Shown here: positions 54,746 through 64,000 of the stretch, in pieces | How positions within the stretch are numbered: the first letter of the stretch is position 1 | Layout of the letters: the number at the start of each line of letters is the position of its first letter | Assembly: GCA_916048095.2 (NCBI GenBank) | Contig: OU696571.1 | Location: 5,378,501 to 5,442,500 of the forward strand | Direction: 5' to 3' | Origin: Sacculina carcini | Taxonomy: Eukaryota; Arthropoda; Thecostraca; Sacculinidae | DNA length: 64,000 nt | The notes under the pieces: generated by a model | What the model was told of the DNA's origin: nothing | Database searches by the model: none | Seen by the model: the letters and a program-made list of their open reading frames with translations, nothing else | Translations under genes and position numbers: made by a program

Positions 54746-54960
54746 ACAGTGTGTGTGTGTGTGTGCCAGTATGTGTACTCACCTATTTGTTTACCACAGG
54801 AGATGAGCTATGCTCGTGCTGTCCTGCCTCCAGTCCACCCTCTAACCTATCTTCATTGAAATTCCCAGTATTTCACACTATCCAGTCTTTCTTTAAAAGA
54901 TCCTACGATATTAGCTCCTACAATATTCTCCCCTAACTGATTCCAGACATCAACACACAA
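54746..54960 (-). pseudogene. LINE ORF2 C-terminal fragment in X copy 1
   Basis: On the minus strand VWNQLGENIVGANIVGSFKERLDSV, then a stop and ~150 bp of 3' noncoding sequence down to the GT repeat at 54750-54765. The WNxLxxxxVxAxxxxSFKxxLD pattern is the end of jockey/CR1-type ORF2, like the LINE L terminus at 11863-11901 and 16690-16760. Too short to be functional; repeated in X copy 2 at about 60602-60816. Confidence 0.65.
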
Positions 54961-54981
54961 CACAACAGTGTGTGTTTGTGT

Positions 54982-55238
54982 GAAAGAAGAAAGAAAGAAA
55001 TGTGTATTTTGCTCAGACTCAATGAGAGTATGGAGCACAGCTCCGCATCAAATAACAGCGATGTAAAAACAACAATAACAAAGCACAACATCAAAACAAC
55101 AAACAATTCAATATGACATTATATATGAATCTAAATATGTTAATTCCAAATCATAATGCAACAAATCACGTATATAACTTGAATGTTTGTCTAAGAAATC
55201 TAGCGAGATTACGCTGTTCTTGTACATTCTTTGTTTGC
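54982..55238 (-). mobile_element. LINE J-like 3' end fragment in X copy 1
   Basis: The minus strand from 55238 matches LINE J at 51730-51775 and continues into a 3' end (GAGCTGTGCTCCATACTC ... ACACATTTCTTTC) with a short TTTC tail near 54982. Strongly 5'-truncated. Confidence 0.65.
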
Positions 55239-55917
55239 GTATCGTCATCAAGGTAACGGGATATGTGAGCGAATCCACCGTACTATCAAGCGAATGGCGT
55301 CAAGGTCTCGCTGCTCAATTGGTAGAGCAGTATTTTATTACAATTCCACCACGAGCCAAGCCACCAGGGAGAAGCCGTTCGCTAGTGTTTTCAGAGCTGT
55401 GCCGCAGATCCCAAGAATCCGGTTGAGCCGTGTTCCTGTGTCTACCAGACTATCACAAAGGTGTACTAATTCGAGTCGATGCACTGGACGTTCAAACGAA
55501 AGCGTTCGTGGCGTCTACAAGGCTGGTGACATGGTGTTCTTGCGTCCGCCGGATGGTCGGTGCACTGCCAAATGGGCGGGGCCCTATAGAGTGGCGCGTG
55601 CAAGTAAATGGGCGGTAGATTTGGGAGATGGTGTGAACAGACACGTGTCACATAATCGACCAGCCAGAGGTGTTTCGAGTGCTGGAAACGGTGTCCAACG
55701 GTTCCCGCATTGGAGTACTCACACCATCGCTCGTACAGCAGCGCCTGCGGCTCCAGTCCAGCCTGCAATCGAGTCCAGTGTTCACATCGGTGACGAGCAG
55801 GGCGACGCTGCAGCACCTGAAAAAGTGAGTGGTGGCGAGGAGGCTCCGCCTGCTGAGCGATACAGACTCCGAGACCGGTCCGGTCTGAGGCGGCCTGTTA
55901 GGTTTCGCTCTCCATAG
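55239..55917 (+). pseudogene. Gypsy integrase C-terminal fragment in X copy 1
   Basis: Open from AYRHQGNGICERIHRTIKR, which is the end of an integrase core with the catalytic Glu in the ICERIHR block, to the stop at 55917. A tail follows: VYKAGDMVFLRPPDGRCTAKWAGPYRVA (GPY-type module) and an acidic/Ala-rich end with YRLRDRSGLRRPVRF. The first two catalytic Asp blocks are absent because the element is cut at the LINE J fragment. A different gypsy lineage from A, B, H. The second copy (61095-61773) differs at one residue seen (Arg to Cys in ESVRGV). Confidence 0.82.
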
Positions 55918-55991
55918 TTTATTAAGTAAATTATGTTGTAAATGTGTCATCGTTCCGTAGGGTAGTTTGAACATTTGCTGTCTCGGGGAAG

Positions 55992-56530
55992 TGTGAGATT
56001 GTTAAGGCAGCAAATATTTGTCGTGTACATGTGGCTCGCTCTTCCTCAATGCGTCCCGTTACCTACGGGGTATTTATGCTTTGTTTGTATGTTTGTGTGC
56101 TACTTGGCCACGGTGGCGTATGTTAGGGGAATTGGGGTGCGAGAGATAGGGTTGTTTTGGATAGTGTGCCTCCCGTGGGGTCGAGCGGAACAAGAGAGGC
56201 AGTGCGCATAGTGAGTCGGTGTGAGAGGGTATGTTGTGTCGCGTGGGAGTTTGATAGTCGTTTGTGTCGTATGAGACTTTCGTGTGGTTGGGATTTGTGA
56301 ACCCACTTATTGTTAATTTCATTCAGTTGTTAATTTCATCGTCATCATCTTATTATAGCCTGGACTGTGAATACATTTTACAGATACGATACGATAGATA
56401 CTTTGAGATAACATTACCATTGCGACTCTGGATGGTTTAAAGTTGTACTGGCTGGTTGAACAAAGTTTGTATTGAAATACCCGAGTTACTCAGTGAACCC
56501 GTTCAATTCATTCGAAACACAAGTGTCACA
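55992..56530 (+). repeat. Gypsy 3' LTR in X copy 1
   Basis: TGTGAGATTG...AGTGTCACA: 539 bp with 5-bp inverted ends (TGTGA/TCACA). Preceded by a purine tract (CTCGGGGAAG). No 5' partner in the window, so the right end is inferred. Confidence 0.6.
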
Positions 56531-57157
56531 AAAACGGAAAAGATAATAATAAAAGTATAAGGCTTTGATGGCAAATATTAACGACACATATGTTTAATTT
56601 GAAGAGATTTGAGAGTATGTTTAATGAAGAGAGCTAACAACTAACTCACAACCTGTTAGCCACGATGAAGATAAGTCGATCGTCAGTCGAACACAATCAG
56701 TTGAGCAAACCGAGTAAGTCACTTAATGATTCAATCGATAGCTTTTATATTTAGAGTAACGGTAACAGTGAATAATGCGTGTGTATCAATATTTTTATTT
56801 CTGAGCTGGGAATTTCAATGTATGACGTTATTTTGCCTGCCCGTATGTGTTTGTATGTCTGTGTGCACACATAAGTCACACGGTGTGCTAAATTTGCTGA
56901 TGCATGTTTGCGTGTGTGTGTGTGTGTGTTTGTGATATGCGTGTAATTTTGGTCACAATTGATTGGCACATATGAGTAGTGCTATAAGCCAAAGCAAAAC
57001 ATTTCCTCCTTTTCTACACGAGACCGGTACACACAGGCATATGAATGCTTGACTGAAAATAAGCAATTTAATAACTGGTTGTAGTTTGACGCTTTTTTGG
57101 TATAAATAATTTATGGCTACTTTAATAAGTGATATGATATTAACCCATATTATCCCA

Positions 57158-57177
57158 ATGACTACATATGTAGTCAT
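57158..57177. repeat. piggyBac palindrome 1 (left subterminal)
   Basis: ATGACTACATATGTAGTCAT, a perfect 20-bp palindrome 14 bp inside the left end, preceded by CCCA. Confidence 0.95.
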
Positions 57178-57507
57178 GCATTTCAGGAGGCCACCATTCA
57201 TGATTTAGATATCATTATGGAATTTTAAAGGCATCAACATAATTCTGCACTTTTTTCTGGCCTATATATCTCCAAAATAGCGTTAAATTAATATACCCCT
57301 TTAATTGTGATAAGAAATAATATCGGTTGTTTTCACGTTTTCGCGCTTCTGTTACACTTTCATGTTGAAACCTGCATACTACTGTCGTGAGTACATCAAT
57401 GGTGGCCTCTTTCACTCAGTTCATTATTGAATATGTGAGAAAGATTACCTAATGAAAATCCCCCTCATAAATTTCAGAACCTGTTCTTGAGGTAAGTTGA
57501 AAAATCC

Positions 57508-57527
57508 ATGACTACATATGTAGTCAT
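57508..57527. repeat. piggyBac palindrome 2 (internal left)
   Basis: The same palindrome, followed by TGGG, about 200 bp before the transposase start. Confidence 0.95.
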
Positions 57528-57729
57528 TGGGCAACGTGTCAACAAATTATATGCATCAGTTGACGACTGGGCTGCTGACTTGTTATGTACTACTAAAAAC
57601 TACTAATGGTCGTTACGTACTTCTAACCTAACCTATATATATCCTTAGTGAATATCGTAGATATACAATATGTATAGTGAAGGTTTGCATGTAACAATCG
57701 CACGTGAATTTGGTCGTTCGAGGCAGCCT

Positions 57730-59628
57730 ATGGTGGCATCATCTGGCTACGTATTGTGTGGGGCATTCTGTGGTCTTGTGCTAGATGAAAAGGTATCGCT
57801 GGAATTTTGAAATTTGTAGTTTGGTTTGTGATTTTTTCCCTACAATGTAAGTACATTGAACCTTTTATTTTATTTTTTTCAGGATAGCAGTCTGGATAGT
57901 GGAATGTTTCATGAACCAAGGATCAGACCCCACAAGTTTCTTGGGGATGCCATCGATTTTGCTCAGACCAGGGATGGAGATGTGGACATTGTTATTACTG
58001 GTCCACCAAGCGGAGGTGACGACAGTGACATAGAACAGGTCGATGATGACACACTTGTAGATGTTGGAGGAATGCCAGAAGAAGTGGCAGGAGAGGTTGA
58101 TGTCATGTATGAAGAATCCGATGCAGACGCTGCAACCGGTCATATTTCCAGAAAAAAGCAAAAGCTAAGTGAACCTAAATGGACGAAGAGTCATATTTCT
58201 GCACAAGTGGACTTTAAAAAATATGAGAAAACGAATGCAAAAAAATTGCTCCTGAAAATCTCGCCAGATATTATTGAGGCTTCTGAGTGGACTGTGTTTC
58301 AAAAAGTATTTGAAGAGATTCTTCAACATCTTGTCTGTGAAACCAATAGATACGCAGCCAGAGATAAGAATATGCCAGATTTCCAAATTACAGCTGAGGA
58401 AATGTATAACTTTTTAGGCTTGCTGATACTTTCTGGTTATAGCATGCGCACGAGTGAGAGAGACTACTGGAGCAAAGCATCTGATCTTTGTTGCCCTGGT
58501 TTCGCTGAAACTATGAGTCGCAGTCGGTTTAAAAAAATTAAAAGTGTATTGCACGCAGCTGACAACCAATCACTTCATTCAAGCAAAATGGCAAAAATTA
58601 AGCCATTATATGATCTACTAAATCAATCATTGCGCATGTTTGGTATTCTGCATGAAAATCTAAGCATCGATGAGTCTATGGTGCCCTATTTTGGAAGACA
58701 TTCTTGTAAACAATTCATACGAGGTAAGCCGATTCGTTTCGGGTATAAATGTTGGGTGATGAGTAGTTCATGTGGTCTTCCTTACCAAGTAACAGTATAT
58801 GAAGGGAGGACTGAAAAAGCATGCAACACTCCTCTAGGAACTCGTGTTGTAATGGAATGTTTGAAGATATGTGATAAGCCAAGTTCTCACTACATATTTT
58901 TCGATAATTTTTTCACATCCTATGATCTCATGAAACAGTTGAAAACTCTTGGTTTCAAAGCTACTGGCACTGTGAGGAAAAACAGAATGAAAGGATGCCC
59001 ACTCAAGACCGATGCAGCTATGAAAAAGAGTGAAAGAGGCTTTTACGACTACCGTTCAGATGGTGATATAGAGATGGTCAGGTGGAATGACAATTCAGTC
59101 GTGACCATGTGCAGCAATGCTATTGGACTAGAGCCAATTCGGCAAGTGAATAGAAGAGTAAAAAACAAGGGTGTCGTGAGTGTTCCCCAGCCAAATGTGG
59201 TCGCTTGCTATAATGCAGGTATGGGAGGAGTAGACTTGATGGACAGATCGCTGGCAGACTTCAGGCCTACTATTCCCGGGAAAAAATGGTATTGGACTTT
59301 GATAATCAACGCAATAAATATCGCAGTTGTGTACAGCTGGAGCATTTATCAACTATCAACAAATTATGAATCAAAGCAAAAGGATTTTCGAAGAAATTTG
59401 GTCACCGCTATGCTATATCAGTCTCAACCTAAGCCAAGATCAGCTTCACGATCTGGGCCTTCATTTTCTGTTCTTGAAGATGTGAGGACTGACAACAGAA
59501 ATAATTACCCACAAAGCTGCCCAATTAGACGCTGCGCAGTTTGCAAAAAGAATTGCAGAATACAGTGTGCAAAGTGCAACAAGTCCCTCCACTTGAAAGA
59601 GTGTTTCCAGAAGTTTCATGAAAAATAG
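57730..59628 (+). CDS. piggyBac transposase, intact, with a predicted 90-bp intron
   Basis: Predicted exon 1 is 57730-57792 (21 codons) and exon 2 is 57883-59628; the intron is 57793-57882 (GTATCG...TTTTTTTCAG). Joining keeps the frame and gives ~602 residues, normal for the family. Alternatively translation starts at an in-frame Met within the 590-codon open frame. An acidic N-terminus (about 45-85) precedes the DDE core: D284 (SIDESMVPYFGR), D362 (FFDNFFTSYDLMKQL), D472 and D475 (GGVDLMDRS). These correspond to the known piggyBac catalytic aspartates. The C-terminal Cys-rich domain is CPIRRCAVCKKNCRIQCAKCNKSLHLKEC. No stop or frameshift seen. It acts in the nucleus, excising and inserting the element at TTAA without footprint. 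Activity is not shown. Confidence 0.9.
57793..57882 (+). other. Predicted intron of piggyBac transposase
   Basis: A GT...AG segment of 90 bp with a T-rich tract before CAG. It joins GATGAAAAG to GATAGCAG in frame. A shorter alternative donor (GTAAGT at 57847) exists but lacks a convincing upstream exon. Conserved in copy 2. Confidence 0.55.
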
Positions 59629-59986
59629 AGGTGCAGTTTCATATGAATATATTCCATTTATCGTTTAATTGCTATGATTATGTTGTTATGATGAAGTGTT
59701 GAATATAAAATGTTTTAAAAGGTGTTTATTTGCTCAGAAAATGTTATCTTGTTGGTTTACCTAAGAACTTGAAAAAATAGCAACCACCTACGAAGAAGAA
59801 TATCTGTGATGGTAATATATCAGGTTACCTGCCCAATGACTACATATGTAGTCATGCTTATTTTAAGCAAACAACATGTCTTAGATTAAAATTCAACCAA
59901 ATTTATTCTTAATTGTGGTGTTTTGAGTTAACATTCAAAATTTGATCAACTTTGAAAAATATTTAGACATGTTGGGTTTATTTGGG
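59629..59986 (+). other. piggyBac 3' region with palindrome 3
   Basis: The transposase 3' noncoding region includes AATATAAAATG (a possible polyadenylation region). Palindrome 3 (59836-59855) is preceded by CCCA as at the left end. The right terminal repeat ends GTTTATTTGGG. Confidence 0.8.
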
Positions 59987-61094
59987 TTAAGCCTTACATT
60001 TTAGCGCATATTTTATTAATGGGGTGTATTCTACATTTAGTGCACCATTTGCTAGTATAAGCCAAAACCACTGAAAATTAGTAATCTTAAAGCTTTCAAA
60101 GTAGATTCGCGACCCTTAAATAATATTTTGCGGTATTTATTTGGATCACATTGAATTCAGCGTCGTTCAAAACATGAGAAAAACTTGCGCCACCCAAATT
60201 ACCAGCAATTTGGGAAAAATGAGCATCCCTAGTATGCATGTATTGCATAATTGCAATATATGATTGTTATTTATTACTTATTTATTAGTATTTATTCTTA
60301 TTTATTGATGGCTGTTATTTAGTGAATCACATATTTATTGTTGATTGTTATTATTTATTGAGGAACGTGGGCGGTGTGACATTATGGATTGTTATCGGAT
60401 GATGGTTTATTATTTATTGTTATTTATTTATTATTTTCTTTCCAACTCTCTTTCTAGACTTTTTTCTCTTCGAACTCTCTTTCTCTCTTAATCTTTTGGG
60501 CGCTTCCGGTACATGGGGCCACCTTAGGGTGGTAATAGTGCTAGCACTCTTCCCATGCTACTGGATTTGCCTGTAATTAATGATAATAATAATGTATCTA
60601 TACAGTGTGTGTGTGTGTGTGCCAGTATGTGTACTCACCTATTTGTTTACCACAGGAGATGAGCTATGCTCGTGCTGTCCTGCCTCCAGTCCACCCTCTA
60701 ACCTATCTTCATTGAAATTCCCAGTATTTCACACTATCCAGTCTTTCTTTAAAAGATCCTACGATATTAGCTCCTACAATATTCTCCCCTAACTGATTCC
60801 AGACATCAACACACAACACAACAGTGTGTGTTTGTGTGAAAGAAGAAAGAAAGAAATGTGTATTTTGCTCAGACTCAATGAGAGTATGGAGCACAGCTCC
60901 GCATCAAATAACAGCGATGTAAAAACAACAATAACAAAGCACAACATCAAAACAACAAACAATTCAATATGACATTATATATGAATCTAAATATGTTAAT
61001 TCCAAATCATAATGCAACAAATCACGTATATAACTTGAATGTTTGTCTAAGAAATCTAGCGAGATTACGCTGTTCTTGTACATTCTTTGTTTGC

Positions 61095-61773
61095 GTATCG
61101 TCATCAAGGTAACGGGATATGTGAGCGAATCCACCGTACTATCAAGCGAATGGCGTCAAGGTCTCGCTGCTCAATTGGTAGAGCAGTATTTTATTACAAT
61201 TCCACCACGAGCCAAGCCACCAGGGAGAAGCCGTTCGCTAGTGTTTTCAGAGCTGTGCCGCAGATCCCAAGAATCCGGTTGAGCCGTGTTCCTGTGTCTA
61301 CCAGACTATCACAAAGGTGTACTAATTCGAGTCGATGCACTGGACGTTCAAACGAAAGCGTTTGTGGCGTCTACAAGGCTGGTGACATGGTGTTCTTGCG
61401 TCCGCCGGATGGTCGGTGCACTGCCAAATGGGCGGGGCCCTATAGAGTGGCGCGTGCAAGTAAATGGGCGGTAGATTTGGGAGATGGTGTGAACAGACAC
61501 GTGTCACATAATCGACCAGCCAGAGGTGTTTCGAGTGCTGGAAACGGTGTCCAACGGTTCCCGCATTGGAGTACTCACACCATCGCTCGTACAGCAGCGC
61601 CTGCGGCTCCAGTCCAGCCTGCAATCGAGTCCAGTGTTCACATCGGTGACGAGCAGGGCGACGCTGCAGCACCTGAAAAAGTGAGTGGTGGCGAGGAGGC
61701 TCCGCCTGCTGAGCGATACAGACTCCGAGACCGGTCCGGTCTGAGGCGGCCTGTTAGGTTTCGCTCTCCATAG
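61095..61773 (+). pseudogene. Gypsy integrase C-terminal fragment in X copy 2
   Basis: Duplicate of the fragment in X copy 1, with the same ICERIHR Glu block, WAGPYRVA module and stop. One residue difference seen (ESVCGV instead of ESVRGV). It lacks the earlier catalytic residues, so it is a passenger of the X duplication rather than a working gene. Confidence 0.82.
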
Positions 61774-61847
61774 TTTATTAAGTAAATTATGTTGTAAATG
61801 TGTCATCGTTCCGTAGGGTAGTTTGAACATTTGCTGTCTCGGGGAAG

Positions 61848-62386
61848 TGTGAGATTGTTAAGGCAGCAAATATTTGTCGTGTACATGTGGCTCGCTCTTC
61901 CTCAATGCGTCCCGTTACCTACGGAGTATTTATGCTTTGTTTGTATGTTTGTGTGCTACTTGGCCACGGTGGCGTATGTTAGGGGAATTGGGGTGCGAGA
62001 GATAGGGTTGTTTTGGATAGTGTGCCTCCCGTGGGGTCGAGCGGAACAAGAGAGGCAGTGCGCATAGTGAGTCGGTGTGAGAGGGTATGTTGTGTCGCGT
62101 GGGAGTTTGATAGTCGTTTGTGTCGTATGAGACTTTCGTGTGGTTGGGATTTGTGAACCCACTTATTGTTAATTTCATTCAGTTGTTAATTTCATCGTCA
62201 TCATCTTATTATAGCCTGGACTGTGAATACATTTTACAGATACGATACGATAGATACTTTGAGATAACATTACCATTGCGACTCTGGATGGTTTAAAGTT
62301 GTACTGGCTGGTTGAACAAAGTTTGTATTGAAATACCCGAGTTACTCAGTGAACCCGTTCAATTCATTCGAAACACAAGTGTCACA
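61848..62386 (+). repeat. Gypsy 3' LTR in X copy 2
   Basis: 539 bp, TGTGA...TCACA, duplicate of 55992-56530. Confidence 0.6.
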
Positions 62387-63001
62387 AAAACGGAAAAGAT
62401 AATAATAAAAGTATAAGGCTTTGATGGCAATTATTAACGACACATATGTTTAATTTGAAGAGATTTGAGAGTATGTTTAATGAAGAGAGCTAACAACTAA
62501 CTCACAACCTGTTAGCCACGATGAAGATAAGTCGATCGTCAGTCGAACACAATCAGTTGAGCAAACCGAGTAAGTCACTTAATGATTCAATCGATAGCTT
62601 TTATATTTAGAGTAACGGTAACAGTGAATAATGCGTGTGTATCAATATTTTTATTTCTGAGCTGGGAATTTCAATGTATGACGTTATTTTGCCTGCCCGT
62701 ATGTGTTTGTATGTCTGTGTGCACACATAAGTCACACGGTGTGCTAAATTTGCTGATGCATGTTTGCGTGTGTGTGTGTGTGTGTGTTTGTGATATGCGT
62801 GTAATTTTGGTCACAATTGATTGGCACATATGAGTAGTGCTATAAGCCAAAGCAAAACATTTCCTCCTTTTCTACACGAGACCGGTACACACAGGCATAT
62901 GAATGCTTGACTGAAAATAAGCAATTTAATAACTGGTTGTAGTTTGACGCTTTTTTGGTATAAATAATTTATGGCTACTTTAATGAGTGATATGATATTA
63001 A

Positions 63002-64000
63002 CCCATATTATCCCAATGACTACATATGTAGTCATGCATTTCAGGAGGCCACCATTCATGATTTAGATATCATTATGGAATTTTAAAGGCATCAACATAA
63101 TTCTGCACTTTTTTCTGGCCTATATATCTCCAAAATAGCGTTAAATTAATATACCCCTTTAATTGTGATAAGAAATAATATCGGTTGTTTTCACGTTTTC
63201 GCGCTTCTGTTACACTTTCATGTTGAAACCTGCATACTACTGTCGTGAGTACATCAATGGTGGCCTCTTTCACTCAGTTCATTATTGAATATGTGAGAAA
63301 GATTACCTAATGAAAATCCCCCTCATAAATTTCAGAACCTGTTCTTGAGGTAAGTTGAAAAATCCATGACTACATATGTAGTCATTGGGCAACGTGTCAA
63401 CAAATTATATGCATCAGTTGACGACTGGGCTGCTGACTTGTTATGTACTACTAAAAACTACTAATGGTCGTTACGTAATTCTAACCTAACCTATATATAT
63501 CCTTAGTGAATATCGTAGATATACAATATGTATAGTGAAGGTTTGCATGTAACAATCGCACGTGAATTTGGTCGTTCGAGGCAGCCTATGGTGGCATCAT
63601 CTGGCTACGTATTGTGTGGGGCATTCTGTGGTCTTGTGCTAGATGAAAAGGTATCGCTGGAATTTTGAAATTTGTAGTTTGGTTTGTGATTTTTTCCCTA
63701 CAATGTAAGTACATTGAACCTTTTATTTTATTTTTTTCAGGATAGCAGTCTGGATAGTGGAATGTTTCATGAACCAAGGATCAGACCCCACAAGTTTCTT
63801 GGGGATGCCATCGATTTTGCTCAGACCAGGGATGGAGATGTGGACATTGTTATTACTGGTCCACCAAGCGGAGGTGACGACAGTGACATAGAACAGGTCG
63901 ATGATGACACACTTGTAGATGTTGGAGGAATGCCAGAAGAAGTGGCAGGAGAGGTTGATGTCATGTATGAAGAATCCGATGCAGACGCTGCAACCGGTCA
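63002..64000 (+). mobile_element. piggyBac element, copy 2 (cut by window end)
   Basis: Begins after TTAA (62998-63001) and is nearly identical to copy 1 over its 999 visible bases (one difference seen near 63477). Palindromes at 63016-63035 and 63366-63385. Confidence 0.93.
63588..64000 (+). CDS. piggyBac transposase, copy 2, 5' part
   Basis: The same predicted exon 1 (63588-63650), intron (63651-63740) and exon 2 (from 63741) as in copy 1. The visible residues cover the acidic N-terminal region up to DAATG, matching copy 1 with no stop. The catalytic domain lies beyond the window, so intactness cannot be judged. Confidence 0.85.

Larger units (their letters stand above)
54132..57143 (+). 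repeat. Unit X, copy 1 (3.0 kb)
   Basis: Collinear with 59987-63001 and nearly identical (about nine differences by eye, mostly single bases plus a GT-repeat length change). Contents: TTTATT-rich noncoding sequence, two LINE fragments on the minus strand, a gypsy integrase C-terminus and its 3' LTR, then noncoding sequence. Ends in TTAA at the piggyBac insertion. Confidence 0.93.
57144..59986 (+). mobile_element. piggyBac element, copy 1, apparently complete
   Basis: Flanked by TTAA on both sides (57140-57143, 59987-59990). Ends CCCATATTATCCCAA and, in reverse complement, CCCAAATAAACCCAA (12 of 15 match). 2843 bp carrying one transposase gene. Three copies of a perfect 20-bp palindrome lie at 57158, 57508 and 59836. 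The empty site at the X0/X1 junction confirms precise TTAA insertion. Confidence 0.95.
59987..63001 (+). repeat. Unit X, copy 2 (3.0 kb)
   Basis: Collinear with 54132-57143. It carries the same LINE fragments (60602-60816, 60838-61094, minus), integrase C-terminus (61095-61773, plus) and LTR (61848-62386). Starts and ends at TTAA sites occupied by piggyBac. Confidence 0.93.

Noticed and set aside
55314..55336. GCTGCTCAATTGGTAGAGCAG, resembling a tRNA D-arm/box A (also in X copy 2)
   Set aside because: No anticodon stem or box B follows, and the sequence codes within the integrase C-terminal frame.
1..64000. Bacterial, phage or organelle origin and an operon-like defence system
   Set aside because: No ribosome-binding-site-led gene clusters or bacterial families; introns, LINEs, SINE, LTR elements and microsatellites show animal nuclear DNA.

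Overview
The window is eukaryotic, almost certainly invertebrate nuclear DNA, and I found no convincing intact host gene. Nearly everything recognisable is transposable-element (TE) sequence: Ty3/gypsy LTR retrotransposons, APE-type LINEs, a tRNA-derived SINE, hAT-type and other TIR elements, and a piggyBac transposon inside a recent tandem duplication. An arthropod is modestly favoured because two copies of one dispersed repeat carry degenerate TTAGG-like tracts and because of the TE types. That is an inference, and other invertebrates are possible. Clade names were assigned by eye from motifs, without a database search.

Layout. 1-4316: AT-rich DNA with a TTAGG-tailed repeat (1491-1674) and a short hAT element (2212-3009). 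4317-9408: gypsy element A (minus), complete with LTRs and a 4-bp target duplication (TSD) but broken in pol, with a tRNA-Val-like SINE in its gag. 9989-11070: a decayed gene of an uncharacterised, possibly transposase-like family (minus). About 11.6-22.7 kb: LINE L (minus), split by gypsy B (11902-16685), LINE M (18.06-19.46 kb), chimeric retroelement C (19755-21697) and a small hAT element (21732-22060). 22747-24351: a TIR element containing a 17-bp x 19 array. 24.4-29.7 kb: LINEs K' and K (plus), K being interrupted by the miniature LTR element E (27985-29068).

29.7-52 kb is a mosaic. The start of LINE J (29734-30232) is separated from its remainder (48753-51721) by L2/CR1-like LINEs G' and G, young gypsy F (30733-35267), gypsy H (from 40311) and gypsy I (43977-48694, inside the 3' LTR of H). 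52.4-53.4 kb has the second TTAGG-tailed repeat, a decayed uncharacterised gene and a 144-bp tandem duplication. 54-64 kb has a ~3.0-kb unit X present as one partial and two full copies. A piggyBac element with an apparently intact transposase follows each full copy, giving a 5.86-kb period, while the first X/X junction still shows the empty TTAA site.

These genes do not form a host pathway. They are element polyproteins (gag, protease, reverse transcriptase, RNase H, integrase), LINE ORF1/ORF2 and DNA transposases, most of them broken. The strongest unusual signals are: a 161-bp out-of-frame piece of integrase coding sequence replacing the catalytic-core start of RT in gypsy F; the piggyBac/X tandem array with its empty site; the palindromes of piggyBac; and retroelement C, whose right-hand LTR is inverted. 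No CRISPR array, bacterial operon, defence system or envelope gene was seen.
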